64,000 nt of DNA, taken from Bacillota bacterium. GTDB taxonomy: Bacteria > Bacillota_I > Bacilli_A > RF39 > UBA660. Below are positions 24,935-33,717 of this stretch, piece by piece. A program made the translations under genes and the position numbers. The notes beneath the pieces are model-generated. The model had not been told where the DNA came from, made no database searches, and saw only the letters and a list, made by a program, of their open reading frames with translations. Location of the stretch: positions 62,001 to 126,000 of the forward strand of contig SVAU01000006.1 in the NCBI GenBank assembly GCA_015059245.1, written 5' to 3'. Position 1 is the first letter of the stretch; every line of letters starts with the position of its first letter.

Positions 24935-27190
24935 CTACCTTCCTAAATATTTTTTTATTGTATTATTAACTGATATAGATTCCATTTTTAATTTAGAGAA
25001 ATTATTATTTATAAAATCACTATTATCATCTTTAGATGCTAATTCATGTTCGTATAGTTTTTCTGAGAATTTTGTAAATCCTAGTTGGGCTGCTTGTTTT
25101 TTCATTTCACCTACACAAGCATAGTATCTATCTAAACTATTAGAATTTTTAAATTCAAATAAAGATAATATATTACTATCTAGTTGTTCATAGAATTCTA
25201 TTAATTTATTGTTGTATGTATCTATATCTTTTAATTGAACTAAACTTGCTTTTACATTAACACCAGCATTTTCTAGTGTTGATGTATCTAGTACTTTTGG
25301 TGTTTCTGGATTATTTGTTTCTACTATTTGAATTTGTTCTATTGGTGCATCATTGTTTTTTAAGTATTTTTTTAACATGTAGAATAAGTCTTCTTCAATG
25401 ATTGGTTTTGACATACAATCATCAAATCCTTGTTCTATGTATTTATCTTCTAGACCAGTTATTACGTCTGCTGTAAGTGCTACTACTGGTGTTTCAAAAC
25501 CAGATATTTTCTTTAAATGTTCTACTACTTCAGGGCCTTTCATTTGTGGCATCATTATATCTAAGAATATTAAGTTGTAATCATTTTTCATTGCTACTTT
25601 ATTTATACATTCTTGGCCACTTGTAACTAGTTCTATTTCTAGATTGTATTCTGCAAAGAGTTTTTCTGCTACTTTTAAGTTGATTTTATTATCGTCAACT
25701 ATCATTACTTTTTGACCTGATGCGTCGAATGGTTTTACTCTATCTGTTAAGATTTTTGCTTCTACTTCTTCTAAACGTTTTGTAGATACTTGTTGGTTAA
25801 GAACTACAGTAAATGTTGTTCCTTCTCCGTATGTACTTTTAACACTTATTTGACCTTCTAGTAAGTCTACTAATCCTTTTGTAATAGCCATACCTAATCC
25901 TGTACCTGCTATGTTAACATTTTTTTCCATATCGAATCTTTGGAATTTAGTATAAAGATTAGCTTGGTCTTCTTCTGTCATACCTATACCTGAATCTTCT
26001 ACTTTAAATGTCATTTTTAGTTTGTCATTTGAAGGTTCACATCCTATTTGGAATAGTATATATCCTTCTTTTGTGTATTTAACTGCGTTAGTTAGTAAGT
26101 TTAAAAGTATTTGTTTTACCCTTTGAGAATCTCCATATAATACTGGAGGAACATTTTGATCTAGTTCTACTTTTAATTCTATTTGTTTGCTTCCGATTCT
26201 TGAATTAGTTATAGAAGTAAGATCATTTATTAATTCTCTTACACTATAATCTACATTTACTATTTCTATTTTGTTTGCTTCTATTTTAGATATATCTAAG
26301 ATACCGTTTACTATTTCTAGTAAGTTATTTGAAGCATTTAAGATATCTTTTACTTCTTCTTTTGCGGAACCAGATATGTCTTCTTTAGCTAGGGCTTTAC
26401 TAAATCCTATTATGGCATTTAGTGGTGTTCTGATTTCGTGAGACATACTTGATAAGAAATCTGATTTAGCGTGGTTTGCTGATTCTGCTTGATGTGTTGC
26501 AATATTTAAATCGTTTATCATTCCTAAGTCAGGGTTTTCAATAGTAAAGTATATTAACATAGTTGTAATTGTTGCTATAGTAATATTTACTGAAATATAT
26601 GGGAAGATAAATTGAATTATTAGTCCTAATACTAGTAAGAATGAGAAGAACCATACAATTCCAAATTTCTTTTCTTTAATACTTTTTTTGTTTTTTAATA
26701 TAGTATATAGGTTTAAGAATGTTGTTGAACCTATTGCAGCATACATAAACCATAATGCCCATCCATCTAAAATTATATAATCTGGATATGTATTTATTTT
26801 TAATGGTAGTAAGAATACTGCTATATCATAAAGAATTATAAATATTACTACTATTAGGAATCTATCAACAAAGTATTTTTTATCTGCTTTAGTAGCTTCT
26901 TCTCCAGTATTTTTAGGAGATGATAATACAAATACGTATGATGAGAAACCTAATGCCCAACTTATTGATGAACATAAAAATAATTTAGCTAATATCATTG
27001 TTAATGCTGAATTAGGCAAATAGTAGTTTGATATATGATAGGCAACATCGAATGCTAATTCAATGAAGTTTAATGCTATCATACCTTTATATACAAAGTT
27101 TTCTATTTTATTGATTTTCTTTTGTTTTATAAAAACAATTGTAATTAGTGTTAAATATATAAATGCTATTGATTGTAATAATATATCCAT
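24935..27190 (-). CDS. Hybrid sensor histidine kinase, B-type, pair 2 (HPt lacks His)
   Basis: 751 residues. It has about seven membrane helices, HisKA (SHEIRTPLNAIIGFSKALA), ATPase (DSGIGMTEED, GTGLGMAITKG) and receiver (IVDDNKIN, LDIMMPQMKG, ALTAD, SKPIIEED). The C-terminal region still aligns with the HPt of the B-type copy at 15760 through YEHELASKDDN, but the phospho-His position is Gly (ACVGEMKKQAAQLG). It is thus a degenerate HPt that may only dock. First in its operon; promoter TGCTATAAT at 27213-27221; leader GAGAGTAGGGAATAAAA. Confidence 0.92.
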   Translation of the reverse strand: MDILLQSIAFIYLTLITIVFIKQKKINKIENFVYKGMIALNFIELAFDVAYHISNYYLPNSALTMILAKLFLCSSISWALGFSSYVFVLSSPKNTGEEATKADKKYFVDRFLIVVIFIILYDIAVFLLPLKINTYPDYIILDGWALWFMYAAIGSTTFLNLYTILKNKKSIKEKKFGIVWFFSFLLVLGLIIQFIFPYISVNITIATITTMLIYFTIENPDLGMINDLNIATHQAESANHAKSDFLSSMSHEIRTPLNAIIGFSKALAKEDISGSAKEEVKDILNASNNLLEIVNGILDISKIEANKIEIVNVDYSVRELINDLTSITNSRIGSKQIELKVELDQNVPPVLYGDSQRVKQILLNLLTNAVKYTKEGYILFQIGCEPSNDKLKMTFKVEDSGIGMTEEDQANLYTKFQRFDMEKNVNIAGTGLGMAITKGLVDLLEGQISVKSTYGEGTTFTVVLNQQVSTKRLEEVEAKILTDRVKPFDASGQKVMIVDDNKINLKVAEKLFAEYNLEIELVTSGQECINKVAMKNDYNLIFLDIMMPQMKGPEVVEHLKKISGFETPVVALTADVITGLEDKYIEQGFDDCMSKPIIEEDLFYMLKKYLKNNDAPIEQIQIVETNNPETPKVLDTSTLENAGVNVKASLVQLKDIDTYNNKLIEFYEQLDSNILSLFEFKNSNSLDRYYACVGEMKKQAAQLGFTKFSEKLYEHELASKDDNSDFINNNFSKLKMESISVNNTIKKYLGR

Positions 27191-27212
27191 TTTTATTCCC
27201 TACTCTCTTTTA

Positions 27213-27221
27213 TTATTATAG
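27213..27221 (-). promoter_or_regulatory. Extended -10 promoter of kinase pair 2
   Basis: TGCTATAAT on the minus strand, followed by the shared leader GAGAGTAGGGAATAAAA before the ATG. Confidence 0.55.
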
Positions 27222-27240
27222 CATAAACTAGTTCATAAAA

Positions 27241-27266
27241 AAACTAAATAGTTTCCTATTTAGTTT
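27241..27266 (-). terminator. Terminator after kinase pair 1
   Basis: An 11-bp perfect stem (27241-27251 with 27256-27266), loop TTTC, followed by a T-run on the minus strand. It overlaps the stop at 27265. Confidence 0.8.
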
Positions 27267-29514
27267 AACTGAAATATCTTTTTATGACGTCGTAAACTCT
27301 ATTAACTTCGTTAGATAATTCTTCGAATTTTTCATCTACTAAAGCTTGGTTTGATGCTTTACCTGCTAGTTCATGTTCGTATGCCATGTCTCCTAGTTCG
27401 TTACATCCAACGTATCTTGCTTCTGTTTTTAGTGCATGAGCTAGTATAGCGTAATCGTCCATGTTACCAGCTTCTTTGTATGATTTTAATTCTGATAATT
27501 TATTTTGTAATTCATTATAGAATTCTTCTAATGTCATTTCATACATTTCCATGTCTTTTAGTAATTCTAGACCTGCTGCTACATTGATTCTATTACTTTC
27601 TAGTAATTCTACATTATGTGAATCATTTGAAGATAAGTCTTCAGTAGTTACTGGTGCAACTTCTCCTTTTGATTCTTTTAAGAATTTTCTTAACATGTAA
27701 TATAATTCATCTTCTACAATTGGTTTTGCTAAACAATCGTCAAAGCCTTTTGATATGTATTTTTCTTCCATACCAGATATTACGTCTGCAGTAAGTGCTA
27801 CTACTGGCATTTTGAATCCTACTATGTTTTTTAAGTTTTCTAGTACTTCTATACCACTCATTTTTGGCATCATGATATCCATGAATATTAAGTCGTATAC
27901 TTTACCATCAAGAATCTTGTCTAAGCATTCTGATCCTGAATTGGCTGTTTCAACTGTTATGTTGTAATCTCTTAGCAAGCGTTCTGCTACTTTTAAGTTA
28001 ATTTTGTTATCATCTACTACTAGTACTTTTGAACCAGCGGCATTGAATGCTGTTACTTGACCAATTTCATCTACAGAATCTATTTCTTCTAGTTTTTGTT
28101 GAACTATTTTTTGTTCTATTGTAACAGTGAATGTTGATCCCTCTTCGTATTTACTTTTTACTTGAATATCACCATTCATTAAATCTATTAAACCTTTTGT
28201 GATTGCCATACCTAGTCCAGTACCTTCGACATTAACGTTTTTAGACATATCGAATCTTTGGAACTTAGTGAATAGTTGTTCTAGACTTTCTTCTGTCATT
28301 CCTATTCCAGTATCTGCTACTTCGATTGTCATTTTACAGATATCTTTTTCGTTTTTAGCTTTTATTTGGAATAGTATTCTTCCTTCATTTGTATATTTAA
28401 CAGCATTAGTAAGTAAGTTAATCATTATTTGTTTAACACGCATACTGTCTCCGTATAATACAGCTGGAAGGTTTTCATCTATTAGTATTTTGAAATCTAT
28501 TGGTTTACTTCCTATTCTTGCATTTATTAAACTTGTTGTTTCGTTAATAATCTTTTTAGTACTATATTCACCATTTATTATTTCAATGTTATTTGATTCT
28601 ATTTTAGATATATCTAAGATACCGTTTACTATTTCTAATAGTGTATTAGAAGCCATGATGATGTCATGTACTTCTTCTTTTGCTGTACCTGATATGTCTT
28701 CTTTAGCTAGTGCTTGACCAAATCCTACGATAGCATTTAGTGGTGTTCTTATTTCGTGTGACATACTTGATAGGAAGTCTGTTTTGCTTTTATTTGCTGT
28801 TTCTGCTTCGGCTTTGGCATCATTTAATTTAGTTATTAGGTTAACGTCTGGATTTTCGATTGTATAGAAAGTAATAACTGTTATAAATGCTATAGTTGTT
28901 GATATAAAGCAAATTTGTGGGATTAGTAATTGCAATAATACTGATGCTCCACCTAGAATAATATAAATATAAATTGAAATATATTTTTTATGTTTTGTTT
29001 GTTCTTTCATTCTTAATAACATTATTACCCATGCAGTCATACAGCATGCTCCTGTAACATATGTTACTGTACTAGCTAGACCACCCGTTATTAGTTCTTC
29101 ACCATTTACTATAAGTGTTACAGGAAGTAAATATATTACAAATGCATTTAATGCTATAAATATTACTAACCATAGTGTTGTAGTCTTAAAATATTCTCTA
29201 TTTGGGTTTTTATCGAATTCTACAAGACCTACATTCTTGTTTGAAGTTAGTGCAAATACATAATATGAATAAAGTATTATATATATTGCAAAACAAAATA
29301 TATTTGTTTTAAATAAGTATTCTGTGAATTTAGTTATAGGATAATAGATTGCATACATTCTACTTATTATATCCACTAGTAGAACTACTATTGTATGTAT
29401 TATCATAACGCTGAATATTTTATTTTCTAATGTATTTATGTTCTTTTTGCTAAAGTACATAATTGCTATCAAGATTACATATGCTAATCCTGACATTTGT
29501 AGATATGTGTTCAT
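27265..29514 (-). CDS. Hybrid sensor histidine kinase, A-type, pair 1 (with HPt)
   Basis: 749 residues. It has about seven membrane helices ending TIENPD, HisKA (SHEIRTPLNAIVGFGQALA), ATPase (DTGIGMTEES, GTGLGMAITKG), receiver (VVDDNKIN, MDIMMPKMSG, ALTAD) and HPt (AHALKTEARYVGCNELGD). The 3' third is nearly the same DNA as the copy at 22668. The ATPase domain instead resembles the copy at 18108 (IKGLIDLMNGEIKVKSKYGEG against ITKGLIDLMNGDIQVKSKYEEG), so the gene looks like a mosaic. Second in its operon, 10 bases after the B-type partner. All relay residues are present. Confidence 0.92.
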   Translation of the reverse strand: MNTYLQMSGLAYVILIAIMYFSKKNINTLENKIFSVMIIHTIVVLLVDIISRMYAIYYPITKFTEYLFKTNIFCFAIYIILYSYYVFALTSNKNVGLVEFDKNPNREYFKTTTLWLVIFIALNAFVIYLLPVTLIVNGEELITGGLASTVTYVTGACCMTAWVIMLLRMKEQTKHKKYISIYIYIILGGASVLLQLLIPQICFISTTIAFITVITFYTIENPDVNLITKLNDAKAEAETANKSKTDFLSSMSHEIRTPLNAIVGFGQALAKEDISGTAKEEVHDIIMASNTLLEIVNGILDISKIESNNIEIINGEYSTKKIINETTSLINARIGSKPIDFKILIDENLPAVLYGDSMRVKQIMINLLTNAVKYTNEGRILFQIKAKNEKDICKMTIEVADTGIGMTEESLEQLFTKFQRFDMSKNVNVEGTGLGMAITKGLIDLMNGDIQVKSKYEEGSTFTVTIEQKIVQQKLEEIDSVDEIGQVTAFNAAGSKVLVVDDNKINLKVAERLLRDYNITVETANSGSECLDKILDGKVYDLIFMDIMMPKMSGIEVLENLKNIVGFKMPVVALTADVISGMEEKYISKGFDDCLAKPIVEDELYYMLRKFLKESKGEVAPVTTEDLSSNDSHNVELLESNRINVAAGLELLKDMEMYEMTLEEFYNELQNKLSELKSYKEAGNMDDYAILAHALKTEARYVGCNELGDMAYEHELAGKASNQALVDEKFEELSNEVNRVYDVIKRYFS

Positions 29515-29524
29515 CTAATCACCC

Positions 29525-31879
29525 CTATTCCTTATTTATCATAGTTTTAATTGTATCAATGTTATTTATTATTTCATTTACAAATTTATCATAGTTTTCT
29601 GTAATGAATTCTTGATAGTTTGCTTTTCCTGCTAGTTCATGTTCATAAGCCATGTTTTCTAAATCTTTTAGATTAGCTTGAATAGCAATCTCTTTTATTT
29701 GTGTTGCTAATTTTCCGAATTCTTCTGGATTTTCTTTGTTTTCTTTTAGTTTTTCTATTAACTCAAATCTATCATCTGTTATTGTGAAGTTTGTTAGTAG
29801 TTCTTCTAATTGATGTTCTAGTTCTACCATTTTTTGTTGTGCTTCTGGATTTAATTCTTCTTTTGGTTGTTCATCATTTAATGCTGGTAGTTCTATTTCT
29901 TCTGGTTGGGCTAGTTGTGGAAGTTCTAATTCTTCTTCTACTGGTTTGATAGCTTCTAGTACTACTGGTGATGCTACTTCTACTGGTGTCTCTATTGGTG
30001 CATAGTTATGTTCTAGTAAACCTTCATCAGTTGCTTCTTTTAGATATCTTTTTAGTAAATAGAATAGTTCATCTTCTACTATTGGTTTTGGTAAGCAATC
30101 ATCAAATCCTTCTTTGATGTATTTATCTTCCATACCAGTTATTACATCTGCTGTTAAAGCAATTACTGGTGTGTTAAAACCAACTTGGGCTTTTAAGTTT
30201 TTTAATACTTCAGGACCTTTCATTTTAGGCATCATTATGTCTAAAAGAATAAGATCGTATTTTTCGCCGGCTATGATTCTATTAATACATTCACGTCCTG
30301 AATCTACTAATTCTATATTAACTCGATATTCTGAAAGCATTTTTTCTGCTACTTTTAGATTTATTTTGTTGTCATCTACTACTAGTACTCTTTGACCTGT
30401 AGCGTTGAATGGTTCTATCTTTTGTAGTTCTTCTGTTGATGCTACTTCTTCAAGTTTTTTAGTTGAGATATCTTGTTCTAAGATTATTGTGAATGTTGTT
30501 CCTTTTCCGTATTCACTTTCTACAGCAATTTCACCTTTCATTAGTTCTACTAATCCTTTTGTAATTGCCATACCTAATCCTGTACCAGCTATATTAACGT
30601 TTTTATCCATTTCAAATCTTTGGAATTTTACGAATAGCATATCAATATCTTCTTTTGTCATACCAATACCAGTATCTTCTACTATTATTGTTAGTAGTGC
30701 TTTATCTTGAGTAGATTGTGAATCTATTCTTAATTTTACATAACCTGTTTGTGTATATTTTATTGAATTAGTTAATAGGTTTAGAATAATTTGTTCTAGT
30801 CTATTATTATCTCCATATAATACTTGTGGTAGATTTTCATCTACTTCTACTTTGAAATCTATTGTTTTACTACCGATTTTTGAATTTGCGATATTTACTA
30901 TTTTATTTATTAATTTTTTAGTACTATAATCTGTTTTTACTATTTCTATTTTGTTTGCTTCTATTTTAGATATATCTAGGATACCATTTACTGTATCTAG
31001 TAAGTTTGTTGAAGCATTTAGTATTTCTTTTACTTCGTCTTTTGCTGAACCGGAGATGTTTTCTTTAGCTAGTGCTTGTGAGAAACCAACTATTGCATTA
31101 AGTGGTGTTCTAATTTCATGAGACATACTTGATAAGAAGTCTGATTTAGCATGGTTTGCTGATTCTGCTTGTCTAGTTGCTATATTTAGTTCTTCTATGT
31201 AATGTAAATCAGGATTTTCTAACATGAAGTATGAAAGTGTTGTTAGGAATGCTCCTACCGAAGATACAAGCAGTATTTCTGGTGTACTTGCTTGAATAGC
31301 TAAACATACTACTGATACTAAGATAGAAGCTGTTATTAAGTTTTTATGTTGTTTTTTTACTGTTTTTCTATTCTTAATAATTAATCCTATCCAACCTATT
31401 AAACATGAACCACCGATGATGTAACTAAATATTGCTGATGGACCATAAGTAAAGAAGTTAATGCCATCTACACTTGAATATAGTGGTAATACTGTTATTA
31501 GTATAATGACAACTAGATTAAATATCATTATTCTTTTTATACCATCTTGAAACAATTTAGCGTTTTTATTTTCAGATATTAAAATTCGTTCTTTGTTTTG
31601 AGGATGTGTAACTACATATATGTAGTATGTATATATAATCATCCATGATACTATTCCCCATAGATATACTTTTCCTAGTGTTGCATTTAATATTGGATTA
31701 TTTATATGTATTCCTAAACTTACACTTACCATATCTAAAATTAAAGTTATGATTGAACATAGAATAAGACTTCTATATACATAGTTTTCTATTGTTTTTT
31801 CTTTTACTTTTGTAAAGTATATAATTGCTGTTACTATAACATGCATTAAGCCTGAGGCTTGAAAAAAGATATTTACCAT
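29525..31879 (-). CDS. Hybrid sensor histidine kinase, B-type, pair 1 (HPt lacks His)
   Basis: 784 residues. It has about seven membrane helices, HisKA (SHEIRTPLNAIVGFSQALA), ATPase (DTGIGMTKED, GTGLGMAITKG) and receiver (VVDDNKIN, LDIMMPKMKG, ALTAD, PKPIVED). A long Glu/Pro linker of about 75 residues follows, then a C-terminal helical domain keeping AYEHELAGKAN. Aligned without gaps to the HPt at 15760, the phospho-His is Thr (LATQIKEIAIQ). So the HPt fold remains but cannot take phosphate. First in its operon; promoter TGCTATAAT at 31906-31914; leader GAGAGTAGGGAATAAAA. Confidence 0.92.
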   Translation of the reverse strand: MVNIFFQASGLMHVIVTAIIYFTKVKEKTIENYVYRSLILCSIITLILDMVSVSLGIHINNPILNATLGKVYLWGIVSWMIIYTYYIYVVTHPQNKERILISENKNAKLFQDGIKRIMIFNLVVIILITVLPLYSSVDGINFFTYGPSAIFSYIIGGSCLIGWIGLIIKNRKTVKKQHKNLITASILVSVVCLAIQASTPEILLVSSVGAFLTTLSYFMLENPDLHYIEELNIATRQAESANHAKSDFLSSMSHEIRTPLNAIVGFSQALAKENISGSAKDEVKEILNASTNLLDTVNGILDISKIEANKIEIVKTDYSTKKLINKIVNIANSKIGSKTIDFKVEVDENLPQVLYGDNNRLEQIILNLLTNSIKYTQTGYVKLRIDSQSTQDKALLTIIVEDTGIGMTKEDIDMLFVKFQRFEMDKNVNIAGTGLGMAITKGLVELMKGEIAVESEYGKGTTFTIILEQDISTKKLEEVASTEELQKIEPFNATGQRVLVVDDNKINLKVAEKMLSEYRVNIELVDSGRECINRIIAGEKYDLILLDIMMPKMKGPEVLKNLKAQVGFNTPVIALTADVITGMEDKYIKEGFDDCLPKPIVEDELFYLLKRYLKEATDEGLLEHNYAPIETPVEVASPVVLEAIKPVEEELELPQLAQPEEIELPALNDEQPKEELNPEAQQKMVELEHQLEELLTNFTITDDRFELIEKLKENKENPEEFGKLATQIKEIAIQANLKDLENMAYEHELAGKANYQEFITENYDKFVNEIINNIDTIKTMINKE

Positions 31880-31905
31880 TTTTATTCCCTACTCTCACTT
31901 ATTAT

Positions 31906-31914
31906 ATTATAGCA
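31906..31914 (-). promoter_or_regulatory. Extended -10 promoter of kinase pair 1
   Basis: TGCTATAAT on the minus strand, right after the T-tract of the nfo terminator. The leader before the ATG contains GAGAGTAGGGAATAAAA. Confidence 0.55.
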
Positions 31915-31916
31915 TA

Positions 31917-31954
31917 TAAAAAGTAATAATTGATGCACTCAATTATTACTTTTT
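31917..31954 (-). terminator. Terminator after nfo
   Basis: A 13-bp core stem (31921-31933 with 31939-31951), extended by A-T pairs on both sides, loop of 5 bases. It overlaps the nfo stop. Confidence 0.8.
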
Positions 31955-32857
31955 GTAATTTTGTCTAATTTTGTCTAAAAATGATGGATCAAATTCTTTA
32001 TTTCTTATCATTTCTATTTCATATTTGTATGGAGGATAGATTCTTTCTTTTGAATCATCAGTATCCCCTATATATGGTGTTTCTAGTATTTTTGGTACAT
32101 TAGTTAGTCTTTCATTGTATATTACATTTATTAATGTATCAAAACCTAATGAACCCATACCAAAGTTAGCATGTCTATCTTTATGAGAACCTTGATCATT
32201 TTTTGAATCGTTAATATGAACACATTTTATTTTATCTATACCAATTAGTGAATCAAATTCATCTAAGTATTTATCAAATTCTTTTATGTTGTATCCACTA
32301 TCATTTAAATGACATGTGTCTAGACATACTCCTATTTGTTCTTTTCTATCTACTTTGTTTATTATGTAAGCAAGTTCTTCTGTTGTACGACCACATTCAG
32401 TTCCTTTACCAGCCATTGTTTCTAATAGTATCAGACATTTTGTTGTTCCATCTAGGATATAATTAAGGGCTTCTGCTATATTGTTTAATCCTTCTTCAGG
32501 TGTTATTCCTATTGCGTTACCTGGATGGAGTACCATCTTAGTAATCCCCATTTCGTCACATCTAGTTAGTTCTTTTTTTATAAAGTCTTTACTAAAGTTA
32601 TATTTATCTGGATCTGAAGCGTTACCTAGATTAACTATGTAAGGTGCGTGACATACAACATTTTTTATGTCTATATTATTTGCTTGCATTAGATTAATTG
32701 CTTCTTCTGTATATTTCTTCTCTATATCTTTTCTTACTGTATTAGTAGGTGCTCCAGTATAGAACATAAATGTATTACTTCCATAACTTATTGCTTCTTC
32801 TGTTGCTCCTAGTAATTGGTTTTTACCAAAAGATACGTGACTTCCGATTATTAACAT
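31946..32857 (-). CDS. nfo: Endonuclease IV (AP endonuclease)
   Basis: About 303 residues; a zinc-dependent apurinic/apyrimidinic endonuclease of base-excision repair, TIM-barrel fold. Family signs: IGSHVSFGKNQLLGA at the start, NTFMFYTGAP, VVCHAPYIVNLGN, MVLHPGN, LLETMAGKGTECG (metal Glu), CLDTCHLNDSGY, CVHINDSKN and DRHANFGMG (metal His/Asp). The length fits Nfo of Gram-positives (about 297). A GTG at 32866 is in frame but sits one base from the SD (GAGGAG), so the ATG at 32857, 10 bases from it, is preferred. Single-gene unit with its own extended -10 (32878-32886) and terminator. Confidence 0.95.
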   Translation of the reverse strand: MLIIGSHVSFGKNQLLGATEEAISYGSNTFMFYTGAPTNTVRKDIEKKYTEEAINLMQANNIDIKNVVCHAPYIVNLGNASDPDKYNFSKDFIKKELTRCDEMGITKMVLHPGNAIGITPEEGLNNIAEALNYILDGTTKCLILLETMAGKGTECGRTTEELAYIINKVDRKEQIGVCLDTCHLNDSGYNIKEFDKYLDEFDSLIGIDKIKCVHINDSKNDQGSHKDRHANFGMGSLGFDTLINVIYNERLTNVPKILETPYIGDTDDSKERIYPPYKYEIEMIRNKEFDPSFLDKIRQNYKK

Positions 32858-32877
32858 TTTTACCACACTCCTCTTAG

Positions 32878-32886
32878 ATTATAACA
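32878..32886 (-). promoter_or_regulatory. Extended -10 promoter of nfo
   Basis: TGTTATAAT on the minus strand, five bases after the terminator stem of the upstream gene (32891-32913). Confidence 0.5.
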
Positions 32887-32890
32887 TGAA

Positions 32891-32913
32891 AAAAGGTAGT
32901 TATTCTACCTTTT
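32891..32913 (-). terminator. Terminator after the pilin-like gene
   Basis: A 9-bp perfect stem (32891-32899 with 32905-32913) with a T-rich tail; it overlaps the stop at 32900. Confidence 0.75.
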
Positions 32914-33442
32914 TGCTTATACATGGATTGTTATATTTTTTATTTGTTTTACTTGTATATGAAGTTGTTACTTCTCTTTCAAATTCTTCGTTTTTATATT
33001 CTGTTATTTCTTTTTTTGTTGTTGCATTTTCTATTTCTTCAAGATTGTATCCTGCAAGAACATATTTTTTATTTGTTCCCCATAGTGTATATGTATAGTT
33101 GTTATTTTGTTTTTCTACTATTACATATCCATCCCAATCTTTGTATTCTTTTGTGAAGTAATCATTTTCTTCTAGACCAGATATAGTTATACATACTGAT
33201 TTAGATGTTCCGTCTTCACTAGTTATTATGTAGTTTGTTTTACCGGATTTTTCTAGAGCTGGATATACATTTTTAGCTAGTGATAGTATTGATACAGCAT
33301 CTTCTTTGAAGTTATCTATTTTTTTATTTTTTGTAGATGCTCCGAATATTGCAATACCTGCTAATAAGAATATAGCTAGTAATACTATCATGAATAATAC
33401 TTCTAATTTTATGTTTTCTAATTTATCTTTTATTTTTTCCAT
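32900..33442 (-). CDS. Single-pass, pilin-like exported protein of unknown function
   Basis: 180 residues with a charged cytoplasmic start, one hydrophobic helix at about 14-34, then an extracytoplasmic domain. The layout resembles pilin or pseudopilin-like proteins: a helix continuing after the membrane (FKEDAVSILSLAKNVYPALEKSG), then a small beta domain with DWDGYVIVEKQNNNYTYTLWG and KYVLAGY, then a charged tail. No prepilin peptidase site (G before F/M-E) is seen, so true pilin processing is unlikely. It has two Cys outside the membrane. It stands alone between ylbE and nfo. No family name is offered. Confidence 0.5.
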   Translation of the reverse strand: MEKIKDKLENIKLEVLFMIVLLAIFLLAGIAIFGASTKNKKIDNFKEDAVSILSLAKNVYPALEKSGKTNYIITSEDGTSKSVCITISGLEENDYFTKEYKDWDGYVIVEKQNNNYTYTLWGTNKKYVLAGYNLEEIENATTKKEITEYKNEEFEREVTTSYTSKTNKKYNNPCISKKVE

Positions 33443-33496
33443 TTTATCATCTTCTTCTATTATATATATTAATATAAATAGAGTTTTTTTTCAATA

Positions 33497-33715
33497 TTAG
33501 TTTATGGTACTTATGATATTGGAAATTAGTTCGATATCGTTTATTACTTCTTTTGCTTTATCAGAGAAATTAAGTTTATATTTATCTTTTATTTCTTTTT
33601 TAAATGTTTTGTAGTATGAGGGATTTCTGTTTAATTCTTTGATATAGTTCGTGTTTTCTTTTAAATAATCAAATAGTTTATCTTGTTTTATTTGATTTAA
33701 TAATTCTTTTTTCAT
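33497..33715 (-). CDS. ylbE: YlbE-like small protein
   Basis: 72 residues, helical and basic. It matches the pattern of the YlbE-like family: KKELLNQIKQDKLFDYLKEN, then a Tyr-x-x-Leu-x-Arg-x-Pro core (YIKELNRNPSYYKTF), and a C-terminal helix. In Bacillus, ylbD and ylbE are adjacent, as here. Its function is not established. Its SD (GGAGAC) lies in the last codons of ylbD, so the two are coupled. Confidence 0.72.
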   Translation of the reverse strand: MKKELLNQIKQDKLFDYLKENTNYIKELNRNPSYYKTFKKEIKDKYKLNFSDKAKEVINDIELISNIISTIN

Positions 33716-33717
33716 TT

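Noticed and set aside
13495..31879. CRISPR array or IS-mediated duplication as the cause of the periodic repeats
   Set aside because: The period is about 4.6 kb of coding sequence with no short direct repeats, spacers, transposase or terminal inverted repeats.
13495..31879. Assembly artefact as explanation for eight kinases
   Set aside because: All eight have distinct sensor domains, intact frames and distinct intergenic regions. Only the 3' ends of two A-type genes are close enough to worry about.
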